Origin: Hypomyces perniciosus
Lineage: Eukaryota; Ascomycota; Sordariomycetes; Hypocreales; Hypocreaceae
Direction: 5' to 3'
NCBI GenBank assembly: GCA_008477525.1
Contig: SPDT01000001.1
Span: 2,976,001-3,040,000, forward strand
DNA length: 64,000 bases
How positions within the stretch are numbered: position 1 is the first letter of the stretch; every line of letters starts with the position of its first letter. Shown piece by piece: positions 47,243-60,429 of the stretch. The notes beneath the pieces are model-generated. The model was not told the DNA's origin. It saw only the letters and a program-made list of their open reading frames with translations, and ran no database searches. A program made the translations under genes and the position numbers.

Positions 47243-50030
47243 CTAGCGCTGGGCTCCATCCAACGGCCCTCGAGGCTGTCGTCGTCCAGAGCTTAGCCCG
47301 CGGTTAGGAGCGCGCTGCGACCCATGCATTGGGTGAAGAGTATCTTCGTCACCTTCTCCCATGCCGGAGACGGCACGATAGCTACCAGATCGGCGGATAA
47401 TCGGCGCAGTATCGCTGTGAGATCCATAGTGAGAGGGCATGCCGGTCTGAGCCTCCTCATCAAAGGTTTGTATTCGGGGGCTAACAGCGGACTGTGGGAA
47501 GTTTGCATCAGTGGGAGTGTGCCCAGATATCCCGTCACCTGCCCTCCGGCGGCCGCGTTGACTCTCCTTCTTGAGCAGGTCATTATCCCTCGAGCGATCG
47601 TTTGAATGGTCTCTGGAGGCAATGGAGCGGGTGTCAGAGTCCCACGTGCCAGAGGTGTCGATGACAAGAGTCCGAGTGTTAAGCCCAGAGATAGCCTGCT
47701 TCTCTGACTCAAATATCTCCTCAGCCGTCTGGTTGGCGTTGGTGGGCACCATTCGCTTGGCCTCCTTCGCCTTGGCAGCATCATTGCGACTGGCGTGTGC
47801 GAAGTCATCGCTGACCGCAACAGAGTAAGAAGGATTTGTAGGTCCACCAAGAGGCTCACTATCACCTCCAGGGCCATAGATAGGGACCTTCTTGAGTGCA
47901 ACAGCCAGAGCACACATGAACTTGGAGCGCCGGGTTGCCCTCACGCGATCGTTGTGCCAGTTAGACTTGTGTTTGATGCTAAGGTTGAGAGTCAATTTGT
48001 CCAGGTTGCCAATACCGCCAACGCCGATGCCAAACTCGGGCTGGAAGTCTCTTGAGTTCTCGGAAGAGCGGACGAACTTCTCCATCTCCACACGAAGCAG
48101 CTCAATGTCCTCAAAGGATGTGTCGTAGGACACATCAACCTGGAAACTTTCTGACATGGCCTTGCTTCGGGAGATGTTGTCGATCCAAAGATTGTTCAAC
48201 ACAATGTTGGGCACCTATTCCATCACGGTTAGCAATTGATGACGCGATACATCGCAATGGGCGAGACATACCTGAACCACCTGCATCTTATCAGTACGCG
48301 TAAAGACGGTGTATAGCAGAGAAATTCTCTCCACCACCATTTGCAGACCAGAAATCTCGATGCGGTCACCAACATCATAAGGATGCTTAACAAAAAGGAA
48401 AATGCAAGATCCGAGGAACTCCTGTGTCGTAACGGCGAAGACAAAAGACAGAGAGAGGAGGGCAGTTCCCGCAGTAGCAACCGTCGTGAGGAAGCTGCTC
48501 TGAAAAAAGCTCACTGTGGCAAACGTTAATATGCGTACGACTTATCGACCCAGAGGGGCACTCACGGAAAATGAAGACTGAAATCAGGATAACAATGAAC
48601 AGCAGGACCTTATCAAAAGCCGTCAAGGCTTGGCCAATGTCCTTCATGCCTTCACCGATGGCCTTTCTCTCTTTGCCCATATCCACTACCTTGCGTAGCA
48701 TTTCCTCGAGGCTGATATCCCCGTTGGCGTCACCATCAATGGCTTCGAATGCCTCCTCGGCTTCCTTCTTGTACGCCGGTCCAAGTACCTCTTCAATGTC
48801 GTCAGGATACAGAGAATCTCGGCCTTCGACCACAAAGGACATCCAGATACGTCTTGCGAGTGCTTCGGATGATCGTTTCTTCTCCAGAGCCTCAACGACG
48901 ATAGAGTGGGCCGAATTGGGGTTGAAGACAGTCTTGCCGGTGATTTCGCTTGCAATGTTGCCAAAGACGGATGTGACCTTGCCACCAAAGCGGCCCACGT
49001 CTCCAATGATCTTCATCGGAGCAGCAGCGCCCGAGTTGATGTCTTTACCCGCCTTGCGTCTCAACATCATTTCGATGCTATCGTCAATGACATAGTCCTC
49101 ATCGGCAAACTCGCGGCAGTACATCGGGAACAGCGTCCGAGAAGCATCATACAGAAGACCAAGCAGGTGAATTTCCCTTTTCGACTCCTTGATACGATTG
49201 GCAAAGGATCGCTGGTGATAGGAAACACCAATGAGCTGCACAATGGCTTTTTCGCCGAGGAGCACAGCCGACGACACAAAGGCGGCACCAAGAACTCGTT
49301 CAAGGCTCACTACCCAGGCAATGTTGTCTGTATAAGCTTGAGCAAAGAGGTTTTTGAAGGTGAGCCAAGAAGCCAGTGCCCAGAAGAAAATCGAGAGGAC
49401 GATGGTCAAGTTGCTCAGGACAGTGGCGTATTTGCGCGTGCCAGCGCTGACAATGCCACAAAAGAACATGAACACTTGCGGGAGAACCCAAGCCACCATC
49501 TTGACGCCCCATAGCGAGAGCCAGGCGATTTCAATCCATAGAAAGAGCTTGAACAGAGGGGGCCCATTGGAGACATTTCCTCTGTCGTCCGTCGTGGAGC
49601 CGAGCAAGATGTCATCCCTGTGGTTGGTGAGGGGGAGGATGATGAGAGGCACAGCTAGCAGAATTCCCACGGGGACGACATAGACAAGATATCGAGTGAC
49701 AACGGAAAACCCGATAATCTTGGCATACAGCCTACCCAGGGCATTCAAACTGACTTCATCGCCAGAGTCCCTGCGCTTCAGCCCCTCTTCATCCAACTTC
49801 CTCCGGCGGCCAGCATGGCGATGGTGGAGGCTATGCTTTTCACTTTGGTCGTTTTCGTAGGCAGGCGAGTTGCCCGTGAGTTTTCGAGCGCCAGTCGTCG
49901 ATGCGTTGCTCTTGATAGTCGTGAGAGGGTGTAGGGGAATGTCCGCCATTTCGTCGCGCGTCTCGCCTCCTAACGGAATAAACCCAGAGCTTCGAGATGA
50001 TCGAGATGTGTGCCTATTGGGCATCGCCAT
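47243..50030 (-). CDS. MscS-type mechanosensitive channel with EF-hand
   Basis: Predicted 892-residue channel similar to fission yeast Msy1/Msy2, which act in ER or cell-surface membranes in hypo-osmotic stress. Exons: 50030-48566, 48513-48272, 48214-47243; introns 52 and 57 nt. The N-terminal 100 residues are polar and disordered. Several membrane spans lie between residues 110 and 260. A canonical EF-hand loop DGDANGDISLEE lies at about residues 432-443, so Ca2+ control is likely. The MscS pore and beta domain follow (FAVTTQEFLGSCIFLFVKHPYDVGDRI, VPNIVLNNLWIDN). The C-terminal 250 residues are polar and low complexity. The intron positions restore a continuous MscS domain. Confidence 0.92.
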
Positions 50031-52627
50031 GTGAAGAGATCGGAGGGCGGCAGAAGCACGCCCGTCGTGGGGTATTGGACGTTGTTATATGGCCAATTGA
50101 AGATGCTATAAATAATATGAACCAGGGAAGAGGACCCAGCGAGCGGAATTTCGGCTTGTCGAGTGCCAATCTGAGAAGATTGTGACGGGGATTAAAGCTG
50201 CCGGGACCCAAAGGGGGCAAGTTTCACAATTCAATAGGACGTCGATCACCGGTAGTACTCGTTAATATAAAACAAGCAGCGAACGGGTTTGTTGGGTGTG
50301 TCTGGTGTCTCGTCGTACAACGTCCGCTGAAGACCCGCTCCAGATATGAGGGCACGGTAATAAGTAGTAGTAGTAGTAGTAGTAGTGATATTATATGAAA
50401 TAAGGGGTTAGATGGTGCAATGCCTATGTGTACAGCCGTCAATTGGCGTCGCAGCTGTCGCCTGTCCTGAGAAACGAGAGAAAAGATGCCAGCCTAGACT
50501 GGGCAAGGAGAGAGATCCTGACAGGGGAAAGGAAATGGGAGGGTCAATGGAAGGAGAAAAATATTCTAGGGAGCCCTCAAGGATAAAAGGAAGAGAGAGA
50601 CCAGGATGAATGATACTAAAATAAGATAAAAAAAGAAAGAGAGAGGAAAAAAAGAGGCGGAGCGGAAACGAGTGTGGAGAGCGAGACAGGACTGGAGGCG
50701 ATAAAGGTGAAACGGAAAAGAATTGGCAAACGCGTCAAGGCCCTTGAAGGTGCAGTTGGCGATTTTCCTTCCTGTTCGATATCACTGGATGCGCTCAGAC
50801 CGACGAAAGGGGCGATCGGCGGAGCTCGCATTGCGCCGGCGACGGCCACAGTGGGGCCCTGGAGCTCGCTATGGGGCATTTTTTCAGGGGTTCCACGCCC
50901 CAGCAGCGCCCGCCTCCCCCCCCCCCGGAAGAGCCCCGATGTAAGGGCTTACAGGGCATCACTGAGCTTTGTATCTCCGGAGTGACCATGGCAGTGGCAG
51001 TGTCAATGGACAGGTATTATCGCGTCGTGAATACGAGAATATTGCTGCCAAGGTAAGATTTGACATCCAAAATACAGAGTGTAAGCGATTACTAGCAGCA
51101 GCAGTACTCCGTAGTCCTCCGTATTAGGCAGTAGTAGTATTTGAAACTTTCCGTGTGCCTTCTCCTGGATTTCCTCATCGAGTCACTAGTGGCGCCATTT
51201 CCTTCAGCCTCTTCTCCAAAACCTCTCCTTACATACATACACTGCTCCGTACTTCGTACTCAATGCAAGATTGACGCACTCCTCAAACTGTGCATACTGC
51301 TGTGCGAATGACGACCCAAAGAGGTGTGGCATGACGTCCCTAATGGTGCACATCGTTTTGCTAGCCTCTTCCACACCCGAGACATTCCAATGCAGCCATA
51401 GCCAAAGCAATTCTGCCAACCTGTTTATGCAGCGCTTTTGCATATGCTTTCCTGGATAGCGATGTCGAACATTTCAACCCCAACTCTTCTCAAAGTCATG
51501 AGATACGAGATACTACTACTATGAAGATCAATCCGCCGTCGCCATTCCTACACATGCATACCACAAAGTGGACCTACACACACACCAAGATACTCCCATC
51601 TACCAATAACCAAAAAGTGTTCATCCAGCTGCCCCAGTCAGCCCATCACATTTCATCCCCCAAATACGCAAAGATCATCCCTCGAACCCCTCCTTCGATC
51701 CCGACATGCTGGCCCATTCCTCGCATATCGATCGACCAAAATACTATGTGCTTTTTGTTTGACTCTCGGTTGCTCATGACTCTCGTTTATTCAGCTTGCC
51801 TTGGCTCGAGCACCGTGTTGATTCCTCGCCTAGTGGTTCCTTTTTATACCATATGTACCTTACCTTATGTATATATGGACGACCAACCAGTCTAATATGG
51901 AGAATTTGCCGAGGTCCAGGCAAACTACAAGTCAATTAAACTTCAAGATGGCAAATAATATCCATTTTATCGATTCATGTTCTTTTACCTCTTACCAATC
52001 ACTCGTGTCATAGCAAAAAAAGCTCACAATCGAGGTGGCATGGCAGTGGGTCAGTGACGTCGTAGTCTCACAGCTCCACTTACATAATGGCGGAAGCTTT
52101 GACGACTTGACTCTCGCTCGTCGGATCGGCAAGTAGGGTTACCTTGTGAAGATGCGAGGATGATGAATATGTCTCAAGCCTTCATCTAAAGTTTATCCGC
52201 AAGACCAACGGTGTGAATAATGAATTTCTTCGTACCTATGGCAGACCTCTAGACGTATTTTTCTCTTCAATATCGCCATATACAAGCTAAGCAGACCGGA
52301 GCCCCCCATCTCGCTGCTCATATGATATCATGCTAGCTGCAATAAAAAAAGACCATGCTACCTAACGAGGATATCATCAAATCATGGTCATTGCTACATT
52401 ACAAAGATAGATTGGGTATCGTTGCCCTTCCTGCGCCGCATATTGTCGACCATCCAAAATAATAAAAATAATAATAAAGGCATTCGTTTCCATCCGTTCC
52501 CGTGGTATCATGAGTAGAACAAATGCCCGCTAAATCTCTTGAACCAACGCCAAATTCCATCAAATCAACTCCTCAAAAGAAATCAAACTCCAATATATGA
52601 AAAGAAGGCCTAGGATATAAAACAGCA
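50031..52627. other. Large intergenic region upstream of the MscS gene
   Basis: 2.6 kb without a gene I can support. The half next to the channel gene is G/A-rich (50470-50700) and may be a long 5' leader or promoter. A TAG/AGT microsatellite lies at 50361-50388, a C run near 50917-50930 and a TACTCCGTA copy at 51105-51113. A 79-codon minus frame at 51204-51443 and a 124-codon plus frame at 51521-51895 have no recognisable features. Confidence 0.45.
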
Positions 52628-54946
52628 TCAACTCGTCGTGTTCGAGGTGTTCGAGGTGTTCGAGGTAGGTCGTCTACTGGTTTCGGTTGCTGTTGCCGTT
52701 GTAAATCCCACAGCGTCCTTCAACTCGACAAGGGCCTTGTCGTTCTCAAAAGCGGCATCGGTGGCGTCGGAATCGTGATGCACGGCAGTGTCGAGTGTGT
52801 ACAGCGGTTCGAGCGTCGCATCTTTCCGGAACAGAACCCATCGCTTTATCCACCACGGAAGGGCCTTGGTGACCTGATACCTCATAAAGACCCGCGTGGG
52901 CACAGCAAAGACATAATCCAGCTCTTCCAAGGTCCTCTGCTTCGTCTCGGGTAGCCAGAGGAAAATCATACAAAAGGCGATGACGTTGAACAGGGCATAC
53001 AAGAAAAAGGAACCCATGACGCCTAGTTTGACGAGCATTAGGGGGAATGTGATGGAAAGAACAGCCGCCCAGAACAAGCATGTTGCTACAGCAAAGGCCA
53101 TGCCAACCTCGCGGTGTGACAATGGAAAGACCTCGGCCGAGTATGTGAACGGCACCGGACCCTCACCCGGCGAGTAGAAGGCGGCAAAAAGGTAGATAAA
53201 GAACGCAACAGACCCTAGGTGGGGGCCAGTGTTTCCCGGAATCATAGTACACAGGCCTGCCGCCAGAAGGGTCCAGGCCATTTGGGGGAAGGTGAAGAGG
53301 AGGAGAGATCGTCGACCAAAGGTATCAATAGTCCACATTGCCGGGAATGCGAATACAAAGTTGACCAGGCCGAATCCAAACGAAGCCAGGAGGGCGACGA
53401 AGTCACTGGCCCCAGCTTCGGAGAACACAGTAGACGAGTAAAAAGCAATAATATTGATGCCACACATTTGCTGTGCAATCATGACAACAAAAGAGGCGAG
53501 AGTGGCGCGACGAACACGGGGAATCGTAAAGAGCTCTATGAATCGTCTAGCATAGCTGCCAGAGCCAATGAACTCGCTTTCCACCTGAAGCTGGACGTGA
53601 ATGTAGTAGAGATCGCGAGCCGCCTGGACGGGGTTATTTCGCAGACGAATCAGAGACCTCATGGCATCTCTGTACCTATTCTTCTTGATATACCAGCGCG
53701 GCGACTCGGGGCAGAAGTAGATGAGGATGATGAGCGGGAAGGCAGGTATGAAAGCTGAACCGAGTTGGTATCTCCAAGCCTCATGGCCCATCCCGATGAC
53801 GGCAAGGTTAGCGCAAGTACCAAGAAATATGCCAAACGCAGTCCATAACTGCCAACTCATGACAAGTGCGCCTCGAATGGGAGCTGGTGAGTTTTCGGCG
53901 GCGAAGATGGGTACTAGTACACAACGTTAGTAGTCAGTCTCATCCCACGCTGCCTCCTTGAGGCTTGGACATGTCCAGCAACAAACGAGATGGCATGGGT
54001 TATCAAGCAACAGGCTAGCTCACCAGTTGATGCCTTCGCACCCATACCAATGCCAAGTATCAGACGGCATATCAAAAGCGCAACCCAGGTATTACAAAAT
54101 GCGCTAGCGAGAACAGCCCATAAACAAAAGTTGCCAGAGACAAAGATGGAGCCTCGGCGGCCGAAGTAGTTGTTAAGGGGATCGGAGAACCAGCATCCTA
54201 TCAGGGCTGTGCCGATGTATGGTGCGGCATTGACGAGGCCGACTATCAACTTGTCGTGGATGCTGTCGGAGCTGATGCCCAGCGCTTTGGGGAAATCGAG
54301 GTTTGCGCCATTAGAGCCAGTTTGATCCCATCCCTGTACCGCAGCGCCAATGGAGCAAGTGACAATCGTTAGTACCAAGGTCCGGGGCATCCGCCACTTG
54401 TGCAGTACTTCGTCGCGGAGGGCATCAATCTCGGTCTGGTCGAGGGCCTCGGGGCCAGTAATGTCCTCATAGCCGGTGGGGTCCTGGGCGACGAGAGCGC
54501 CTTTGCGGATGAGTTCGCGGTGGTCCTCGAGGTCATAGATGCGGCAGAACTCGTCAACGTCGGCTAAGAGGGTTCGTCGTGAGACACCAACGAGTGGGTT
54601 CTTGATTCTACGCAAGGAGGCGTGACGGTTAGGTATGTCCTGGAATGAGAAATGGGGGGTTCGCCACGTGGATAGCAAGGGAAGTAAATAGTAACAGCAA
54701 CATACTTTGCCTCGATATTGGCGTTGAGGTTGACGTATGACTCCTGTTTGTGTCCGGGCTCGGCCGACCAGGAGGATGTGGCATTCAAGTCATTCGAGGC
54801 GCTGAGACAAAATAAGTCAGAGATTGCCTAAATAGGAACATGAAGACAAGGGCACAGAGCGATTGAACGAGCAGAAACTGAAGTGAGAAGACTCGAACAT
54901 ACATTGTAACCTCGTCGACTCGAGTGTGTGATGATGAGGTGGACAT
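52628..54946 (-). CDS. MFS sugar/polyol transporter, inositol type
   Basis: Predicted 669-residue plasma-membrane sugar or polyol transporter. Exons: 54946-54903, 54801-54706, 54607-54024, 53913-52628; introns 101, 98 and 110 nt, longer than elsewhere in the window. The long cytosolic N-terminus has [20 protein letters not shown] and [15 protein letters not shown]. Span one carries the subfamily mark [20 protein letters not shown]. Sugar-transporter signatures are [10 protein letters not shown], the [14 protein letters not shown] block and C-terminal [16 protein letters not shown]. The final residues are an Asn-Thr-Ser repeat from a GTTCGAG tandem repeat at 52640-52665. Substrate is not clear; inositol or another polyol is possible. 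It is not part of the 31-42 kb cluster. Confidence 0.92.
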
Positions 54947-57900
54947 GGCGGCGATGGATGGCACCGAGGAAGAGGAATCCGGGGAAACGTCAACTGAAAA
55001 AGATGTGGGGATCGTCCGATCCCTCAGACTCGGAACAACTCCTGCTTTTGCTGCTGCGGCCGCCGCTGCAGAGCTGAGCTGAGCTGAGCGGAGACAAAGC
55101 GGATACGTACTCGTATGTTACAATCAGATTGTACACCGTAGGGCCAGCCGGGGGGTCAAAGATGAATAAATATGATATCGATATGGTTGTACTACTCGTA
55201 CGAGTAAGAGAGAGGTGAAGTCGGGAGACGCGAGATTCTAGTGGAGGAAGCCGAGAAGTCGGGAAAAGGCCCAGGCCTTGGTCAAATGAAACCCTGCCGC
55301 TCACTGCGCAACAGGCAGTTGGTTGATCCACGGTCCACGGTCCACTTACCCTCGCTTTTGAGCGTGGAGAAAAAGAGGGCCAGCGGAGGACAGGGCATGG
55401 CATGGCATGGCGCACAAGGCACGAGGCACGAGGCCACGAGCATCAGTAAGCAAGCGTCAGCTCCTGGTGCTCGTGTCATGGTGGGCATAACAGGCGAACA
55501 AAGGCCCCGCGCAGAGAGAGAGAGAGGCAAGGCGAAAGGCTTCGGTTTGCTTGGTCCGTAGTACATAGCACTTGGCGCTCAGCGAGTAATGAGAGCCAGC
55601 GACAGCCAGTTTCCATTTATTTTTAGCGTCGCACAGCAAGGATCCATGGATTGCAATGCCAGACGCCACGCAAACCCCAGGCGGTGCGGGGGCCAGCTGC
55701 AGGCTTGAGGCGGCTCTGGAGACGAGGACGAGGAAGAGGATGGTGATGCTTGTAGCGTTCTTTGCCTCAATGGGGTTGAAGGCGGACCTCAGAAAGACGA
55801 GATGACGTTGTGCCGAAACAATTGCTCGTGTGTCAGCACGGCAATGAATCTGCGGAATCGAACCTATTCATCTTATCAACACGGCATTTCATCGTACTAC
55901 TCATGTTTGTCAATGGCAGAGCAAAAAGGGTTCTCTCGGCATCTCCGAAAGGTGTCAGCACGTGGGATCCGACAACCGGTGTTTCTGCGCTCCACAATTG
56001 GCCGCTCCAGCCACTCACAGCACGGGATCCAGAGCCCTTCTCAAACTGGTGGAAAAGGCGTTCAAGCGTCCATTCTCTAATACTACTCCGCAATAATAGC
56101 GCACTGACTCACCAAAAGCTTTCACTAAAAATGGCCATTAGCAATGGAAAAAGACCCGGGCCCATAATGCTACTCGTACATCCACTGTAGTGGTAGTGCA
56201 ACGCTGCGGCATGGCTGACAAGACAAGGCAGGCCCTGAGTGATATGATGCTTGGTGATGTTTGGTGGACAAATTCAGGACCTGCATCATCAATGCTATTC
56301 TGGCTTGGGTTTGAATCTGTCAGCAGAGTCCGATATCGACGCTGCATTATCTTCTGCAAAATCCATGACTGCATTCCACGACAAATATCCGGTGTTATGC
56401 TTAACATTGTTCTGCATACGCTCTACCCCCTGTATTAACTAGCGTGTACTTGTAGTAGGGACATAGCAGGGATTATCAACCAATAAGAAATAATAGTGGG
56501 GTTCTAACAGGGATAAAGGCAACTTTACTAGTACATAAAAAGCAATAGCAAGAGTAGTATTAAATAAAGTATTAGAAAGTCACTTTAATAGTGTATATAA
56601 CCACCTGATATAGCCTTAATAACAGTAAATATTTAAGTATTAAACACACCAACTTCAACAAATAGTTAAACATCATTATATAAGGCATTTCCAATAAAGC
56701 GCTCTGAATAGTATATAGCTATCTATCTCTTTATTTGGGTAAATAAATATAGATTTGTGTCACGTGATACATAGAGGCAGCAGGTTATTAACTGTTAAAG
56801 AGGGACGTACCGCTACAATAAGTGAGTCCAGGTAGTCAAGTGTGGAACATTCAGGGTATAGACTGTATTAATAGTTTGGCTGGTTTGGCTCCAATGCAGC
56901 AAGCAAACGGACAGTCTCAGCCAAGCGCTGGGCGCTGCGCCATGAAAGATCAACAAAGGAAAGGAAATATCTCTCAACCTGGTGACAACCATCACCTCCA
57001 ACATCAATATCAACGCCACACCTGTACATATGATGCAGCCATACATCCAGTACGAACTAACACAAACAGGTCTTCAATACTATTAGTACCACGATTAGTA
57101 CTACCATACTCCCCCCTTTTATCCTCTTGGCAAACCTTGCCAATAATAGAAGCACATATTTATGAGTCTTCGTACTTGCTCCAATCACCATGTGAAACAG
57201 CCACACCATCTTTCTCCTCTTGACACTTGACAAGCACAATACACGCCACAATTTGAACTCCGATCAGCCCTGTAGGCAGACGCATTACTCCGTTCTGATT
57301 ACTTCTTACGAAGTATTCCATTTCCAACGTCAACATGGTAGACAACGAAATAGCGGGTGTGAGATACTAATACTACTACGAGCATTGCAGCAGAGGATAA
57401 AAGGCTGGCGATCTCTCTCTTCTCTCTTCTCTCAAGCAAACGAGATCCAGGCTGGGCCGTGTGTGCCCCAAAACCAACAATTTATTCCCCAGATTTAGAC
57501 CCCGGAAACCAAGCCTCCAACAAGACACCACCTTCCGAGAGGGTGGGTAAGATAGAACAAGCTAAGCTCACGGCAAACCACGGGAGAGGAACAGAGTGTT
57601 GATCTTTGGAGATTTCGAGACCAACTCTTCTTACGGCTATGGCTTAGATGCTCTAAACGTTAGCTTTACCGAATAGGTCAATACTAATACCATTATGACG
57701 TGGAATGGTCGGCAAAGAGACGGTATGACGCCTCAAGGCTTCGGATAGCTTCCTAGGTTCAAGAGACTCTCCGACGCTGACTTGGTGATGAGAAACCAAT
57801 ATCCTAGGCAGGATGTGATTCGCATTGAAGATTCTTGCCTTCGGCTGTAGTATTCATTGTGAAATATGTACAATTATCATCATGCCGGCATGTCGCTAGA

Positions 57901-58162
57901 TGCACCCTCCAACCAAACACATGTCCCAGCGCCCCAGTCTGTTCTCCTATAATACAGCTACCAAATGTGCAATAATGCGATGCGCCTCGTGGATGATCAG
58001 ACTATCCATGTCTGACCGGAATGCTTTTTTTCCTCCTCCAGAAAAACAGATCCAATATTCCACACACTCGAGACTCCAGGGCCCTCCATATATATCCCTC
58101 GTGAAGAACAAAATCTGAAATGTGATAAAAGGAAAACAATCCGAAAAAAAAAAGATTTGGTA
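54947..58162. other. 3.2-kb gene-free region with AT-rich core
   Basis: No gene is supported. From about 56430 to 56820 the sequence becomes strongly AT-rich with many TA steps, suggesting a decayed repeat; I find no clear inverted ends. A 36-codon coding-like stretch at 57566-57676 (RVLIFGDFETNSSYGYGLDA part) ends in TAG and may be a gene remnant, but I cannot assign it. Short open frames elsewhere look random. The 3' end of abp2 lies at the right edge. Confidence 0.45.
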
Positions 58163-60429
58163 TCATTGTCTCGTTCCAGCCCCCCCGAGCGACTTCATCA
58201 CATTGTTCTGAATCTCCTTCTTCTCTCGATCTTGCCTCTCAACCTCCTCCATCAGAAACTCGTACTTCCTCCGCCAATAGTCCCCAGACAACGGCTCCGT
58301 TGTGTCTTGACCGGCCTCTCCCGGGGCTGGTTTCTGCCACATGCTGAGCGGAACGCTGTGCATCATGGTAAACTCCCCCTGTATGTTGCCAAAGCGATAC
58401 TGCCAATCAAAATAGTACGTGTACACATCCTTGGCCGTCTCAACCCGGTAGCATCTCGGGCGACCATGCAAGAGCATCTTTGCTCCACACAGCGCGGCCA
58501 GGTTGATGAGGAACGCTTGTGATGACTCGGCATTCTTATACATGTGCTCCACCGTCGCATTGACCATGGCAGCACACTCGTCCATGCCAGCAGGGACTTG
58601 CTGATTTCCGTCCCGGTCAATCCAGTCGGCGTTGTGTAGAACATGGCTGAAGTAGGAAATGAGCGGCTCTATGTTGCTGCGGTCGTCCATGTTATCAAAG
58701 TAAAACTCCGGTATATCCTTCGCGGACGAGTCACCTGGGCAGCTGGTTCCACTGCTTACACCAGCGTTGCCATTCGCGTCAGAGGTACTCATTGCCGGCT
58801 GCGTAAACGGGTCCCAGCCATTCCCGTTCCCGCTCCCACTCCCGTTTCCATTCAGTGTTTCTGGCGGTGGACCTCCTTGGGGGCTGTTCACCTGTTGGCC
58901 GTTGATTCTCACGTTTGGCAGTGTTAATGGTGGTGGTATCGGTGATGGTATCGGTGATGGTACCAGTGGTGGAGGTGGTGGCGGTGTTGCCAGTCGAACT
59001 GATCCTCCCGGCCGCTCAGGAACTTGCAAAGTTATGTTAGGTCTCGGAGGCCTAGGTCCTTCATATGCACCCGCTCCCATCCTGGCTGCAGTCGGAAGTG
59101 TGGTAGAAATTGCGGGGAGAAGCGGAGCCAATACAGGACCTTGGTGCCCAAACATTGCTTGGCTGTGACTAGGCAAAGGCATCTGGTTCAGATCCGGTGT
59201 GGTCAATATGACTTCCTTGGGGATGTTGGGTTCAGCAGGGTTGCTCTCTGGTGTTGGTGCCCACGAAGTCACGGGAGGATTCGGGGCTTCCACAGGCGTA
59301 CGGTTAATCGGTGGTCTCCCCCTCGTCTTGGTGCCGCTATCAGGTCCGCCGGGCTTCCATGCCGAAGATACATTCTTAGCACCTCGGCGCTGAGTAGAAG
59401 GTTTGTTGGATTTTGAAGTAACTGCTGACCGCGGCTCCAGAGCATCTTCCCAAAATGAGCTCCTTGTCGATGGCGTCACGGCCGAATTGGGCCATCTGGT
59501 GATAGTAGGCGTTTGCACGGATTCATTGGGCGCCCAGATAGGAGCACCTAGTCTCGAGGGATCCGACGGCGGCGGTGGGGCTCGAGTATCTGAAGCTGAC
59601 CATGGGTGGTCTGGTATTAGAATGCCATTAATTGCGGATACTGGTGATAGGCGCTGCCGTAGAACCGGAGGCCCAGCGACATCCTCGCCGCCATCCGGCC
59701 TTTTGCGCCCTCTCTTGGGGCGGATGTAAGGGAGGAGGGCCCTCAGGGCCATGTCATCCTCCACGGCGACGCCATCGCGAACAGGCAGCGCAATGGGATT
59801 TGGATCGCTTGGAATTCTGGTCCAATAATCATTCTGTATGTTCATCAAGTACTCAAAGAATGCCTTGACGTGCATAGAATTCATCCATTTCTACCCAGGT
59901 CAGCACATGTTAGATGATATATATATATATATATTATATATATATACGATGCTGTGAGGTTCACAAGGTGCCGTACCTTTAAGCGGACGCCATACTGCGC
60001 AACCTTCTGCGCACTCTCGTCCTTGGAGGGATCCGGCGGCTCAACGCCCAGCGTCGTCGTCAACTCGGTCCATGTCTTGATCTCCTTGCTGTAAAACTTC
60101 TTGACCAGCTCAAAGATGGCAAAGGGGCAGAAGCTTTTGCCTCCACTCCGTGGCGGGTTCCTGAACGATTCCCTCAGACTGGTCGTGTCTGCGTCCAGCG
60201 GCAGGGCTGGATTGCAGTAGAAAATGAAGCGCACATACGCGTGTTCGATGGTGGTGATGGTCACATCGCGGTTTGGCAGCGTCAAGCGGCCGACTTGATG
60301 CGGATGCGGATGCGCGAGACTCAGAGTTGGAGTTGGAGTCGGAGTCGGAGTATTACTGCTCGCCTGAGAGTGCTGATACTGCCGCTGCGTCTGCTGCTGC
60401 TGCTGCGCCAGGGGCTGCGGAGAGGACAT
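58163..60429 (-). CDS. abp2: ARS-binding protein 2 (Abp2) homolog
   Basis: Predicted 726-residue DNA-binding protein related to fission yeast Abp2, which binds replication origins. Exons: 60429-59977 and 59890-58163; the 86-nt intron holds an AT dinucleotide repeat and joins VRLK to KWMNSMH in frame. The conserved N-terminal domain (about residues 50-190) includes FIFYCNPALPLDADTTSL, PRSGGKSFCPFAIFELV and KEIKTWTELTTTLGVEP. The middle 350 residues are Pro-rich and disordered. A second conserved region near residues 590-690 holds YFDNMDDRSNIEPLISYFSHV and FLINLAALCGAKMLLHGRPRCY. The N-terminus is a Gln-rich then Thr-Pro repeat tract. Function in filamentous fungi is not established. Confidence 0.8.
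59918..59946. repeat. AT dinucleotide repeat in abp2 intron
   Basis: Alternating TA tract with one break, entirely inside the abp2 intron. A simple-sequence repeat likely to vary in length. Confidence 0.85.

Noticed and set aside
51204..51443. 79-codon minus-strand frame in the large intergenic region
   Set aside because: Ends in sequence containing intergenic-type TACGAAGTAC words; no family, no splice context, so not called.
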